Shown here in pieces: positions 47,460-55,867 of a stretch of DNA of 64,000 bases. The stretch spans positions 3,710,501 through 3,774,500 of the forward strand of contig NZ_VIGB01000003.1 of assembly GCF_006636205.1 (NCBI RefSeq). The letters are read 5' to 3'. The notes beneath the pieces were generated by a model that saw nothing but the letters and a program-made list of their open reading frames with translations, was not told where the DNA came from and did no database searches. The first letter of the stretch is position 1, and every line of letters begins with the position of its first letter. The position numbers were made by a program, and so were the translations under genes. Source of the stretch: Kitasatospora acidiphila (GTDB lineage Bacteria > Actinomycetota > Actinomycetes > Streptomycetales > Streptomycetaceae).

Positions 47460-49108
47460 TGGACCTCGCCGCCCTCCGTGACGCCACCCCCCGCGCCCTC
47501 CCCGACGGCACCGAGGCCTACACCCAACTCGGCGCCGCCCTGCGCACCAGCGCCGAGGAGTGGCGCTCCACCGTCCTCGACCGCACCCGGAACTCCGGCT
47601 GGCAGGGCGGCGCCGCCGACGGCTGCCGCGCCAGCCTCCAGCAGACCGAGGACCACCTCGCCGCCGCCCACGCCGAGTTGGAGCGCATCGGCGCCGTCCT
47701 GCACTCCGGCGCCGACGCGCTCCAGCTCGCCCAGGCCCGCCTGCTGGAAGCCCTCGACGAGGCCCGCGCCGCCGGCCTCACCATCACCCCCGACGGCCGC
47801 GTCAGCACCCCCGCCGCGAACCCCGCCGACCGCCACGACCCCGACTCCCTCATCCCCCAGAAGCGGAGCTCCGACCTCACCCAGCGGATCAGCTCCGCCC
47901 TGCACGACGCGGACGCCGCCGACCGCGCGCTCGCCGACCAATTGCAGGGCTTCACCCGCTCCGCCCAGGACGGCTCCGCCCTCACCAGCCGCGGCTACGA
48001 CCCCGATCCGCTCTCCCCCGTCATCACCGCGCCCGACCTGCTCGCCGCCGCCTTCCCGCCCGCCACCGCCACCCCCGCCGAGGTCGCCGCCTGGTGGCGC
48101 ACCCTCCCCGCCGCCACCCAACAGCACCTGATCGCCACCCGCCCCGACCTCATCGGCAACCGCGACGGCCTCCCCGCCGCCGCCCGCGACCAGGCCAACC
48201 GCCTCCTCCTGCGCAACTACCTCGCCGACTACGGCAACCGCACCCACCTCGGCGCCGAAGACCAGACCAAGCTCGCCGGCTTCCGCGCCATCCAGGACCG
48301 CCTGGACCGCGACCGCAACACCCAGCCGCCGCTGTTCCTGCTCGGCGTCTCGGACCAGGGCCAGGGCCGCGGCATCCTGTCCTTCGGCGATCCCGACACC
48401 GCGGCCAACGTCTCCGCGTACGTGCCGGGGCTGGGGACGGAACTGAGGCACGTGGGCGGGAAGGACGGGGACCGGGCGTACAACGTCTGGAGCGCCGCTC
48501 ACACTGCCGATCCGGCTCGAAGCACCGCCTCCATCGTGTGGCTGGGCTACGACCCGCCGCCCGGCGTCGACAAGCTCGACCCGGAGACCCTGAGCGTCAT
48601 GGAGAAGGATCGCGCCCAGGCGGGTGCCGACAGCTACGACCGGTTCCTCTCCGGCCTGCGTGCCAGCCACCAAGGACAGCCCGCCCATCTGACCGCCCTC
48701 GGCCACAGCTACGGCTCACTCACCGTCGGGCTGGCCGGGCAGAATCCCCAGGGCACGGGGGCTGACGAAATGATCCTGGTCGGCAGTCCGGGAACCGGCG
48801 CAAAGCACGCGTCGCAGCTGGGAGTTGCCTCGGGTCACGTCTGGGTGGGAGCCGCGGACAACGATCCCGTGTCCTACGCACCCAGTCCGGTTGAAGATCT
48901 GCAGGGCCATTTCAATGAGCGCTGGTTCGGTACCGACCCCGCCAGCGCGGATTTCGGCGCACAGCGATTCGATGTGGCGGACGGCCCTGCCGACAGCTTT
49001 GCTTCCCATTCGAATTACCTGGATCCGAGCGGCGGAAATTCGCTCTACAACATCGGACAGATCGTCGCCGGGCACCCCGAGAACACCAAGGCTCAGGCGC
49101 TGCGGTGA
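47459..49108 (+). CDS. WXG-headed alpha/beta hydrolase (DUF1023), probable T7SS substrate
   Basis: A 549-residue protein. Residues 1-110 are a four-helix WXG-like head (SGWQGGAADGCRASLQQTEDHLAAAHAEL). After a linker, residues about 250-520 form a DUF1023 serine hydrolase with the nucleophile elbow LTALGHSYGSLTVGLAG. DEMILVGSPGTGA follows, and the catalytic acid/His are probably in VWVGAADNDPVSY and SFASHSNYLD. The ATG overlaps the upstream TGA and the TGA overlaps the lipoprotein's GTG, so all three are co-translated. The fusion of a WXG head to a hydrolase, with no Sec signal, points to type VII export. Substrate (lipid, peptide or wall ester) unknown. Confidence 0.85.
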   Translation: MDLAALRDATPRALPDGTEAYTQLGAALRTSAEEWRSTVLDRTRNSGWQGGAADGCRASLQQTEDHLAAAHAELERIGAVLHSGADALQLAQARLLEALDEARAAGLTITPDGRVSTPAANPADRHDPDSLIPQKRSSDLTQRISSALHDADAADRALADQLQGFTRSAQDGSALTSRGYDPDPLSPVITAPDLLAAAFPPATATPAEVAAWWRTLPAATQQHLIATRPDLIGNRDGLPAAARDQANRLLLRNYLADYGNRTHLGAEDQTKLAGFRAIQDRLDRDRNTQPPLFLLGVSDQGQGRGILSFGDPDTAANVSAYVPGLGTELRHVGGKDGDRAYNVWSAAHTADPARSTASIVWLGYDPPPGVDKLDPETLSVMEKDRAQAGADSYDRFLSGLRASHQGQPAHLTALGHSYGSLTVGLAGQNPQGTGADEMILVGSPGTGAKHASQLGVASGHVWVGAADNDPVSYAPSPVEDLQGHFNERWFGTDPASADFGAQRFDVADGPADSFASHSNYLDPSGGNSLYNIGQIVAGHPENTKAQALR

Positions 49109-49695
49109 CCCACTGGCAGCGCGTCTCCACCGCCCTGACCGCCCTGGCCGCGCTGGCCGCGCTGGGCTTCCTGGCCGCCTGCCAATCGACTGCTCCACCA
49201 ACTCCCCATACTTCCAAGGCATCTGCGATGATGAGCCCCGACCAGGCCAGAGACAGACTGCACGCCCTCCTCGACGGCACCTTCGAGGTGATCAAGCCGG
49301 CGGTGACCTACCGGGAGGGCTGGCCCAGGGTCACCGAGAACGACCAACCCGCCGACACGGCCAACGTCGCTCTCGAGCGCTATGTCATGACCAAGGTGTC
49401 CGCAACGAAATACGGAGCCTTGCTGGGCCTTGTCGAGCGCCGATGGAAATCCCTCGGCTACGTCATCGAAAGCGTCAATGCCGACCCCGTCATGCCCGCC
49501 GTCTTCGCCAGGGCAAGCGATGGTTCCGCACTCAACCTGCGAGTCGGCTATCCAGGGAACATCACCATCGGAGCAGTGGTGAATCCCGTCCGAGCGACCA
49601 CGAGCCCATTCGGTCCCGAACCACCGCAGCCCACCCTCCCGAACGGCAACCCAGACATCCTCCCCACCGTCGACGACCCCTTCTGGTCGCACTGA
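49105..49695 (+). CDS. Lipoprotein partner of the DUF1023 hydrolase
   Basis: A 196-residue lipoprotein. GTG 49105 overlaps the hydrolase stop (GTGA). The signal LTALAALAALGFLAAC ends in the lipobox AAC (Cys at about 26). The mature domain (SPDQARDRLHALLDGTFEVIKP, then RYVMTKVSATKYGALLGLVERRWKSLGYVI, ending NLRVGYPGNITIGAVVNPV) is an alpha-beta fold that I do not recognise. Its place directly behind a probable exported hydrolase suggests an immunity or chaperone role at the outer membrane face; inference only. Confidence 0.7.
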   Translation: MTHWQRVSTALTALAALAALGFLAACQSTAPPTPHTSKASAMMSPDQARDRLHALLDGTFEVIKPAVTYREGWPRVTENDQPADTANVALERYVMTKVSATKYGALLGLVERRWKSLGYVIESVNADPVMPAVFARASDGSALNLRVGYPGNITIGAVVNPVRATTSPFGPEPPQPTLPNGNPDILPTVDDPFWSH

Positions 49696-49793
49696 TCCCC
49701 GCCGACTCCGCCCGCCTCCCCCTCGGCAACTCCACTGCCCCTGCGCGATGATGGCCACCCGAGCACGACCAGCCAGAGGGGCCATCCGCACCA

Positions 49794-50414
49794 GTGATCC
49801 ACGCGCTCAACGAGTTCAGCGTCAACTTCACCTACCGCCACCGGGAAACCACCTGGCTCATCCACCGGAACGGCAGTGACGCTCCGGTGGCCCGGCTCCG
49901 CAAGCCGGAAGCACCCGACTCACTGAAGCCGTACCAGGTGTACGGAGGGCCGCAACTCGACGAGCTCCTCGGCCATGTGGCCAACAGCATCGCCCTCGCC
50001 CCGGACGGCCGCCGGCTCGGCCGGGTCCGTCTGCGCAGCAAGCAGTGGGGCCTGCGCGACGGACTGTCCACGGACGAGGAGTGGACCTTCGCCCAGGACG
50101 GGCTGGGGGAACTGCACGGCCAACCCATGGGATTGGGGAGCCGGGCGCGGCATGCCTTCGTGGTGGGAAACCTCATGGACAACGTCCTGACGGATGTGGT
50201 CCTGGCGCACAGTCTCCGCTACCGAAGCATCATCTCGGAGGGGTTCGAGCTGACCCGCCGCCCCGGCGTCAACTCACGCTACGACGTGCGAGTACACGAT
50301 CCGCGGATCAACCGGCTGCTGGTGCTCTCTGCGGTCTCCTACTTCGAGTCCGAACACGGCGACGCGGACGTCCGGAAGATTCTTCCGTCCATCGGCGGCC
50401 TGTTCCGGCTCTGA
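49794..50414 (+). CDS. Hypothetical beta-rich protein (possibly LURP-one/tubby-like)
   Basis: A 206-residue cytoplasmic protein of unknown function starting at GTG 49794. Alternating strands with Trp and basic residues (FTYRHRETTWLIHRNG, RLGRVRLRSKQWGLRDG, AFVVGNLMDNVLTDVVLAHSLRYRS) give a faint resemblance to LURP-one or scramblase-like barrels, which I cannot verify. It follows the T7SS lipoprotein by about 100 bases and overlaps the 3' end of the convergent zinc-ribbon gene by 76 bases. Confidence 0.6.
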   Translation: MIHALNEFSVNFTYRHRETTWLIHRNGSDAPVARLRKPEAPDSLKPYQVYGGPQLDELLGHVANSIALAPDGRRLGRVRLRSKQWGLRDGLSTDEEWTFAQDGLGELHGQPMGLGSRARHAFVVGNLMDNVLTDVVLAHSLRYRSIISEGFELTRRPGVNSRYDVRVHDPRINRLLVLSAVSYFESEHGDADVRKILPSIGGLFRL

Positions 50415-50965
50415 CCGGTGATCAGCCGGTGCCGCACCGACTCCAGGTACACGTCCCTCGGCGCGGGCAGGCCCGGGCAGACGTCCCAGTGGGCGATCCG
50501 GCACATCCGGATGACGGCGGACGGGGTCACGGTCGCGACGGTGCCACGCGGATCCACCTGCCAGCGACGGCCGTTGGGGACGCAGTGCGCGGGATGATCA
50601 TCCAGGTCGAGCAGGATCCAACGCCCGCGAACCGTCGGATGCCAGGCCGCCTCACGCTGGCAGTAGCGGCAGCGGCCCGTAGGCTTGTGGTCCGCGGCTG
50701 CGGCCTCGGCCATGGCCTGCCCGCGCTCGGTCAGATAGCTGCCCACGGCCCGGATCACCTCGCCGATCAGCACCGGCTCCCGGCCACCGCACTCCGCCGC
50801 CGGCGCGAGCAGCACGCAGTACCCACACAGCACCGCCCGAGCCCCCCGATGCCAACTGCCCCCGCCCCGCCCGCACCACCGGCACCCCGTCAGCTCGGCG
50901 CAGCCCGCACACCAGCGGCCCGCCGCCTCGCCCCCACACCTCTCGCACTGCGCCTGCCTGGCCAT
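50339..50965 (-). CDS. Zinc-ribbon protein (DUF6083-like)
   Basis: A 208-residue Cys/His-rich protein. Residues 1-60 contain six CxxC-type pairs (CERCGG, CAGCAEL, CRWCGR, CGYC), then CRYCQREAAWHPTVRGRWILLDLDDHPAHCVP with His and Cys, and CRIAHWDVCPG. This resembles streptomycete DUF6083 proteins that lie near mobile or T7SS loci; the name is from memory. It probably binds two or three zinc ions and may bind nucleic acid. ATG 50965 was chosen over GTG 50971, two codons earlier. Confidence 0.65.
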   Translation of the reverse strand: MARQAQCERCGGEAAGRWCAGCAELTGCRWCGRGGGSWHRGARAVLCGYCVLLAPAAECGGREPVLIGEVIRAVGSYLTERGQAMAEAAAADHKPTGRCRYCQREAAWHPTVRGRWILLDLDDHPAHCVPNGRRWQVDPRGTVATVTPSAVIRMCRIAHWDVCPGLPAPRDVYLESVRHRLITGQSRNRPPMDGRIFRTSASPCSDSK

Positions 50966-51219
50966 CAACACCGCCCTCAGCCCTTAGCAGCGGGCGCCGG
51001 ACTCCACCAGCGACAGCCCGCCCTGATGGCTTAACGACGGATCGAACACCAACGACACGCTGTTGGATCGATCCAGTCGATCCAACGCCCATCTCCTCAG
51101 TCGATCAAGGCGGATGCCCTCTGAGTACGGATACTCACTGACAGCATCACCTGGTGACGGTATGTTGGGCCCTCGTTACTCAAACGCCAGTGCTAGATCA
51201 CCAGCCTGTGGGGGGCCTC

Positions 51220-51666
51220 GTGAGCGACCCGTTGGATTTTGAACGACGCATGAACCCGTGGCTCTTCGACAGCTCGGGCAACCTCACCGACCAGGCGAAG
51301 AAGCAGTTTCCCGACCTGGCCGCAGCTGCGACACAGACAGCCGCGCCCAGTTGGGCGCCGACTACGGGTGGCACCTCCGTCTCGGTCACCCCGGCCGCTC
51401 TGCAGCAGGCAGGTCAGAACGCCGCCGCACTCGCCACGAGCGTCGGCACCGAGTGCACCAAACCGGGCCAGCATGTCCCGACTGCCGTGTCCGCCCTCAA
51501 CGGCTGGTCCTCGAGCGGCGCCATCAACACGGCTTGGAACACATGGGATCAGCAGACCCAAGCCCTCTGTGACCTGATCGACCAGCTGACCACGAACCTG
51601 CAGACCAACGGCACCAACTACACAAACGACGAGGACCACACCCGGCGCCGATTCGGGGCTTACTGA
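51220..51666 (+). CDS. Second EspC-like small T7SS protein
   Basis: A 148-residue protein starting at GTG 51220 (GGGGGG upstream). After an N-terminal extension (FERRMNPWLFDSSGN) comes the helical hairpin: VTPAALQQAGQNAAALATSVG, turn ALNGWSSSGAINTAWNTW with Trp, then CDLIDQLTTNLQTNGTNYTNDE. It parallels the EspC-like gene at 47073 and is likewise followed, 14 bases on, by a large WXG-headed gene. The preceding gap 50966-51219 probably contains its promoter; I see no gene there. Base composition is visibly less GC-rich than that of the core genes. Confidence 0.7.
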   Translation: MSDPLDFERRMNPWLFDSSGNLTDQAKKQFPDLAAAATQTAAPSWAPTTGGTSVSVTPAALQQAGQNAAALATSVGTECTKPGQHVPTAVSALNGWSSSGAINTAWNTWDQQTQALCDLIDQLTTNLQTNGTNYTNDEDHTRRRFGAY

Positions 51667-51680
51667 GGAGGCAGCGCATC

Positions 51681-53927
51681 ATGGTGACTTTCCACGATCT
51701 CCATAACGCCGACCTGAGTTCCCTGGACTCCCTCGCCACGGACTTCGAGCAAATGGTTCGGTCCTGGGATCTGTCCACCTCGCTGGACAACAGCGTCCTC
51801 GGCCCGCTCCAGGGGTCCGGATGGACCGGCGACGCGGCCAACGCCGCCGCCGACCACATCAAGAACATACGCACCCAACTCGACGCCGCCTTCGACGAGG
51901 CCAGCGCCATGGCGCGCGCCCTCCGCGACGCCCACACCGAGTTCGCTGCGGCTCAGCAGGATCTGACGAACGCCCTTCATAGCGCCACGGACCACTCGAT
52001 GACGGTGGATGACGACGGCAACGTCCACTGGCAGTCGAAGACCAACCCGGACGATCCTCAGGCGACCTCACAGCTCAAGTCGTTGCAGCAGGCGGCTGAC
52101 GGAATCAAGCAGTCCATCGACGCTGCCGTCGCCCGCGCGACCGAAGCGGACAATGCCGCAGCCGCAGCCCTCGCCGGCGACACCGGTACGAACACGACCA
52201 GCTTCAACAGCACCCCCATCGGAGGCATCCCCGAGGAGGAAGCCCAGCAGGCGGCCGACCTGCTGCGTCAAGGAGGCAACATCACAGATGCCCAACTCAC
52301 CCAGTTGGACCGCCTGTTGAAGGCCCACTCCGGCGACCAGCGCTTCGCCACAGCGTTTTACACGTCACTCGGGCCAGAAGGGTTCCTGAAGTCGCTCGGC
52401 GCAGTTGACCAGGGTCCGGTCAACGCGAAACGCACTGACATGTTGACAAGCCTCCAATCCGACCTCGGACTGACCCTGGCAACTGCGACCAGCACGAAGA
52501 GCCAGCCGCATCTCTCGGACGACTGGGAGGCCGGCCTCCGCGCCGCCGGGGCCAAGCAATACGACGTCACCACGGCTCCACCCTCCGGAGGGCGCCCGTA
52601 CGGCTACCAGATCCTCTCGAACGTCCTGCGAACTGGAAACTACGATGCGCACTTCCTCGATCCGATAGCAGAGCACGTCACCCAGCTCACTCAGGCGGAT
52701 CCGGGGCGTTGGGACCATGCCCTTTACCTGAGCGGGCTCACGCACCAGGACGGAATCGGCTTCGGCGACGGCGGCTACAACCCGATGTCCGGCGTACTGG
52801 AGGCACTCGGCCACAGCCCAGACGCTGCAACAGCCTTCTTCAGTAACAAGGCCACGCTTTACAACCCCGACGGCACGGTCAAGAGCACCGGGGCAGACAA
52901 CAACTACCTCGCGCTCCTCACGAATGCCAAGGGCAACCCGATCCTCCAGGACACCTTGCTGAGTAAGAACGACGCACACAACGGCGTCGCCCCAGATGAG
53001 GCCACCGCGCTCGGGCACGCACTTGAAGCCGCCACCACCGGCGTGCCCTGGGATTCGAGTGCCACGGATCTGCCGCAGCACACTCCGCAGACGAGCGCAG
53101 TGATGAGCGCAGTGGTGAACACTTTCGGGGCCGGAGACGGGCCTAAATTGCTGCACGGAGCGGGCGCCCCATTCGCGAACATCAATGGCAGTCTGGGAAA
53201 CATGATGGCCGCCTACATAGGAGATATTCAGACAGCCGTGAATGGTGGCGGAATGGCGCCCATGGCGACCTTCGGCGTGCCCGCAAATCTCAACGATGGG
53301 AACACCTATAAGCTGCTGGCAACTCTGGGACGAGACCCTGATGCCTATGCGAGCATCGTCCAGGCTCAGCAAGCGTACACGACGGCACAGATCCAGGATG
53401 TCCTCCAACACCGATCTGACCATCACGAGCTTGCAGCCGCGATAAGCAACGCAGCCCGCCCTGGAGGAGCCGTGGAAGGCATCATCAACAGCGCTCGGGC
53501 AAATGAGATCATGACCAACCAACAGGTGCACGATGCTGCCTTCAATGCCAAGGTTGATCAACATGCCCAATGGGCAACCAAGATCTGGGGATTAACCGGC
53601 GGCAAGGCGGTCGACAAGATTCCTGTCGCCGGCGGCTACGCCAACGATCAGGTAGGAAAAATCATCCAGAACGTTGCCAACAGTTACAAAATCGACACCT
53701 CAGGCCAGTCGACTGACCAGGCGATCGCATCGATGCTGGGCGGGTCAACCGGTTCCTCCGCCTCCCAGGCCGTGTATGCGGCGGCCACCGGCATGAATTT
53801 GAGCCCAACGGACCTCGCCGACTTGTCCAACTCTGCTGTGGCCGGCGCGCAAGACGGATTCAGTCGCGGATCTCTGATCTTCGACGGAGGCGTCAATGCC
53901 GGCGCGAGCACAGGAGTCAAAGGCTGA
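51681..53927 (+). CDS. Large WXG-headed putative T7SS effector with a TTA codon
   Basis: A 748-residue protein. Residues 1-115 form a WXG-like head (SGWTGDAANAAADHIKNIRTQL, then FAAAQQDLTNALHSA). The remainder lacks any catalytic motif that I recognise. It has an alpha-helical middle (RFATAFYTSLGPEGFLKSLG, then NPMSGVLEALGHSPDAATAFF) and a C-terminal helical repeat (WATKIWGLTGGKAVDKIPVAGGYANDQVGKIIQNV) resembling the DUF6571 type of streptomycete T7SS-linked proteins. Codon 638 is TTA (53592-53594), the bldA-dependent leucine codon. Codon choice is less GC3-biased than in neighbours, which suggests acquisition. The downstream membrane protein is co-transcribed. Confidence 0.75.
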   Translation: MVTFHDLHNADLSSLDSLATDFEQMVRSWDLSTSLDNSVLGPLQGSGWTGDAANAAADHIKNIRTQLDAAFDEASAMARALRDAHTEFAAAQQDLTNALHSATDHSMTVDDDGNVHWQSKTNPDDPQATSQLKSLQQAADGIKQSIDAAVARATEADNAAAAALAGDTGTNTTSFNSTPIGGIPEEEAQQAADLLRQGGNITDAQLTQLDRLLKAHSGDQRFATAFYTSLGPEGFLKSLGAVDQGPVNAKRTDMLTSLQSDLGLTLATATSTKSQPHLSDDWEAGLRAAGAKQYDVTTAPPSGGRPYGYQILSNVLRTGNYDAHFLDPIAEHVTQLTQADPGRWDHALYLSGLTHQDGIGFGDGGYNPMSGVLEALGHSPDAATAFFSNKATLYNPDGTVKSTGADNNYLALLTNAKGNPILQDTLLSKNDAHNGVAPDEATALGHALEAATTGVPWDSSATDLPQHTPQTSAVMSAVVNTFGAGDGPKLLHGAGAPFANINGSLGNMMAAYIGDIQTAVNGGGMAPMATFGVPANLNDGNTYKLLATLGRDPDAYASIVQAQQAYTTAQIQDVLQHRSDHHELAAAISNAARPGGAVEGIINSARANEIMTNQQVHDAAFNAKVDQHAQWATKIWGLTGGKAVDKIPVAGGYANDQVGKIIQNVANSYKIDTSGQSTDQAIASMLGGSTGSSASQAVYAAATGMNLSPTDLADLSNSAVAGAQDGFSRGSLIFDGGVNAGASTGVKG

Positions 53928-53931
53928 CGTG

Positions 53932-54621
53932 ATGCCACGTATCCAACCAAGTGGACCAAATCGTGGTGTCAATCATATTCGGCACCACTGGGCGATCTGG
54001 ACGAGCCTCGCTGGTGTCATCGCTGCAACGGTCGTCGTCGGCGCGTGGTGGAGGCCCTGGCGGGCGGTCGAGTTGCCACAGAGCGCCTGTTGGAGCGTAC
54101 TGTCCAAGCCCGACTACCAAACGCTGGCCGGGGATGATGGTAAAGCTACGGAGGACTCTATCGGCTCGATCGACGGCCCGCTTCAGCCGGGCAGTTCGCA
54201 ATGCTATCTGGGTTGGAGCGCCAAACGGCGTGATCCCATCCTCACTGTGCTGATCACAAGTACAGCAATCAATAGCGGAAGATCGACTATATCAATTCTC
54301 AGCGGCGGCGAGGCCCGATCAATCAGCTTCGGCCCGGATACCGCTGGCCTGTTCGGCGATGGCCGGCAGTCAGCGGTCGATCTGGTTCTGCGGTGCGATC
54401 ACCAACAGGCGGGCGCGAGTGGGAGCTCAAGCTCGCCCTACGTGGAAATCAGCGTGACCGGCGCGTCAGACGTCCCAGTGGCGCCACGCTCACAAGTACG
54501 GCAAACCTACGCAAATATCGCGCTCAAGCTCGCCAAGGCCATAGTGCGCCGGTTGCCGTGCACCAATAACGTCCAACTTGCGGACCAGGCCCCGGTGCTT
54601 CCGCCTCCAATTGGTTCTTGA
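53932..54621 (+). CDS. Single-TM extracytoplasmic protein, partner of the large effector
   Basis: A 229-residue bitopic protein: a short basic N-terminus, one helix (about residues 23-45, WAIWTSLAGVIAATVVVGAWW) and an external domain with two or three cysteines (SACWSVL, SQCYLGW, RCDHQQ). It is not recognised. Four bases after the effector stop; GTG 53929 or ATG 53932 are both possible and an upstream ATG (53896) would overlap. It occupies the same slot as the lipoprotein behind the DUF1023 hydrolase, so it may be an immunity or docking protein. Confidence 0.65.
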   Translation: MPRIQPSGPNRGVNHIRHHWAIWTSLAGVIAATVVVGAWWRPWRAVELPQSACWSVLSKPDYQTLAGDDGKATEDSIGSIDGPLQPGSSQCYLGWSAKRRDPILTVLITSTAINSGRSTISILSGGEARSISFGPDTAGLFGDGRQSAVDLVLRCDHQQAGASGSSSSPYVEISVTGASDVPVAPRSQVRQTYANIALKLAKAIVRRLPCTNNVQLADQAPVLPPPIGS

Positions 54622-54718
54622 CTCATCGGGCTGATCCGCTTCGGTGACGCGGCACCTGTCGGCTGCCCCTGCTGGACGCAGAGGCGAGCGCCAGCTGCGA
54701 CGACCTGCGCCGATGGCA

Positions 54719-54755
54719 CAGTGCCCTGTCAGCCGGGTTGCTCGACAGGGCACTG
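54719..54755 (+). terminator. Terminator after the T7SS effector cassette
   Basis: A perfect 12-bp stem, CAGTGCCCTGTC with GACAGGGCACTG (54719-54730, 54744-54755). It sits immediately before a scar homologous to the end of the mycosin gene, matching the hairpin/tail order at 56191-56240. Confidence 0.65.
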
Positions 54756-54756
54756 G

Positions 54757-54830
54757 CGCCGAGCTCAGCTCTACGGGTCGCGGTACGGGTTGGCGCACGG
54801 CGGGGGTGGGGCCAGGTAGGGCTCGGTGCC
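54757..54830 (-). pseudogene. Scar: 3' end of a lost mycosin paralogue
   Basis: About 60 bases starting GCTCAGCTCTACGGGTCGCG align with the mycosin end at 56239-56300 (GCTCAGCTCTGCGGATCGCG) at roughly 80 percent by eye. On the minus strand it still encodes a NPYRDP-stop ending like the intact NPYRDPQS-stop. No protease sequence remains upstream. Confidence 0.65.
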
Positions 54831-54861
54831 CTCTCGGCGCGGTTTCAGGGGCGGGTGCCCG

Positions 54862-55203
54862 TCAGTCGGTGGCCGCCGATGGGGGCTCGATGTCGTCGGC
54901 CACCGGTGCGGGCATGCGCATACCGCGGGACTCCGCGATCCGCAGCACGTTACTCAGGCATTCAGCGAGCCGGACGGCAGCGAACCGCACCTCGCTGGGC
55001 GGCGAGGCGACGTCCTCCAGCACGCTGTGAGCATGGCCGAGCACCTCGGTGGCCGTTTCCAACTGCTCGGCCTCCACGTCGTCGGCCAGGCGCGAGATCA
55101 TGCCACCCCCGGCGCCCGACACGAGGTAGCAGGGATTGCCCTCCGGGGTCGGCCACGGCAGCAGGCGAGGCTCGACGGAAACGAGGTCGGCTGCACGGCA
55201 CAT
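54862..55203 (-). CDS. Hypothetical 113-aa protein of the GntR module
   Basis: A 113-residue protein starting at ATG 55203, which shares its A with the upstream TGA (TGATG). CRAADLVSVEPRLLPWPTPEGNPCYLV contains two Cys, followed by a long helix (DDVEAEQLETATEVLGHAHSVLED, then EVRFAAVRLAECLSNVLRIAES). No function is recognised. It is co-translated with the 53-residue gene and divergent from GntR, an arrangement recurring in streptomycete accessory DNA. Confidence 0.7.
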   Translation of the reverse strand: MCRAADLVSVEPRLLPWPTPEGNPCYLVSGAGGGMISRLADDVEAEQLETATEVLGHAHSVLEDVASPPSEVRFAAVRLAECLSNVLRIAESRGMRMPAPVADDIEPPSAATD

Positions 55204-55364
55204 CAGACAGCCACCTTCCCCGCATCGATCAGCTGTCGGTCGCGATCGATCCCGAAGTCCGCCGCGAGCACCAAGGCGAGCTGCCGCCGCACCTGCCGCA
55301 GGCGCTCGTAGGTCAGGCGACGCCATCCGGCAGTGCTGTGGAGGGGACGGATAAGGTCGTCCAT
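55203..55364 (-). CDS. 53-aa small protein upstream of the 113-aa gene
   Basis: ATG 55364 with a strong AAGGAG at about ten bases. It encodes 53 residues (MDDLIRPLHSTAGWRRLTYE, continuing RLRQVRRQLALVLAADFGI and ending AGKVAV) and its TGA overlaps the next ATG. Amphipathic, basic and helical; possibly a DNA- or protein-binding partner. The overlap and ribosome site make it credible despite its size. Confidence 0.7.
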   Translation of the reverse strand: MDDLIRPLHSTAGWRRLTYERLRQVRRQLALVLAADFGIDRDRQLIDAGKVAV

Positions 55365-55454
55365 GTCGACGCTCCTTGTCAGCGTTGGCCATGCCCCGGG
55401 AGGTCTGAGCCACCTCGCCGGGGTACTTGTGATTCACATTACATCCGAGACCAG

Positions 55455-55478
55455 CCCTCTGTATACAAGTACAGAGGG
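55455..55478. promoter_or_regulatory. GntR-type operator palindrome
   Basis: CCCTCTGTA-TACAAG-TACAGAGGG, a perfect 9-bp inverted repeat with a 6-base centre. It lies between the divergent small-ORF pair and gntR; the core TGTATAC resembles GntR-family half-sites. Confidence 0.7.
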
Positions 55479-55521
55479 AGCCACTCGTCCGTGTAGATCG
55501 AGGCCCCTCTACGTTGGACGT

Positions 55522-55812
55522 ATGAGCGATACAGACCCGAAGGCGACACTGGATCCCATGAGCGCCACACCGCTCTACGTCCAGTTGGCCGACATGGTCG
55601 CCAGGAAGATCAAGTCCGGCGAGCTGGCGCCAGACAGGCCGATCCCCTCGGAGAACCACCTCGCCGACGAGTACGGCGTGGCTCGACTCACCGCTCGGCG
55701 CGCCGCGCAGGAACTTCGTGAACGCGGGCTGATCGTCACCGTGCGCGGCAAGGGATCCTTCGTTGTCAAGCAGCCGCCCGCCGAGTCACTTGGCATCCAG
55801 CCCACTACTTGA
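55522..55812 (+). CDS. Short GntR-type regulator (DNA-binding domain only)
   Basis: A 96-residue winged-helix protein with no ligand domain. TPLYVQLADMVARKIKSGELAPDRPIPSENHLADEYGVARLTARRAAQELRERGLI is the complete GntR HTH with the usual VRGKGSFV wing. The ATG at 55522 has no good Shine-Dalgarno, so the message may be nearly leaderless. It is divergent from the 53-aa/113-aa pair over the 55455 palindrome, so autoregulation is likely. Such mini-GntR proteins are common in actinomycete plasmids and integrative elements. Confidence 0.88.
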   Translation: MSDTDPKATLDPMSATPLYVQLADMVARKIKSGELAPDRPIPSENHLADEYGVARLTARRAAQELRERGLIVTVRGKGSFVVKQPPAESLGIQPTT

Positions 55813-55844
55813 TGGTGCTGGGTTTAGAGCCGCCCGGCACCATC
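55811..55844 (+). terminator. Hairpin after gntR
   Basis: GATGGTGC paired with GCACCATC (8 bp, 18-base loop), overlapping the gntR stop. It is a modest terminator. Confidence 0.45.
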
Positions 55845-55867
55845 CCCGTGAAACTGGGGTTGAAGGA

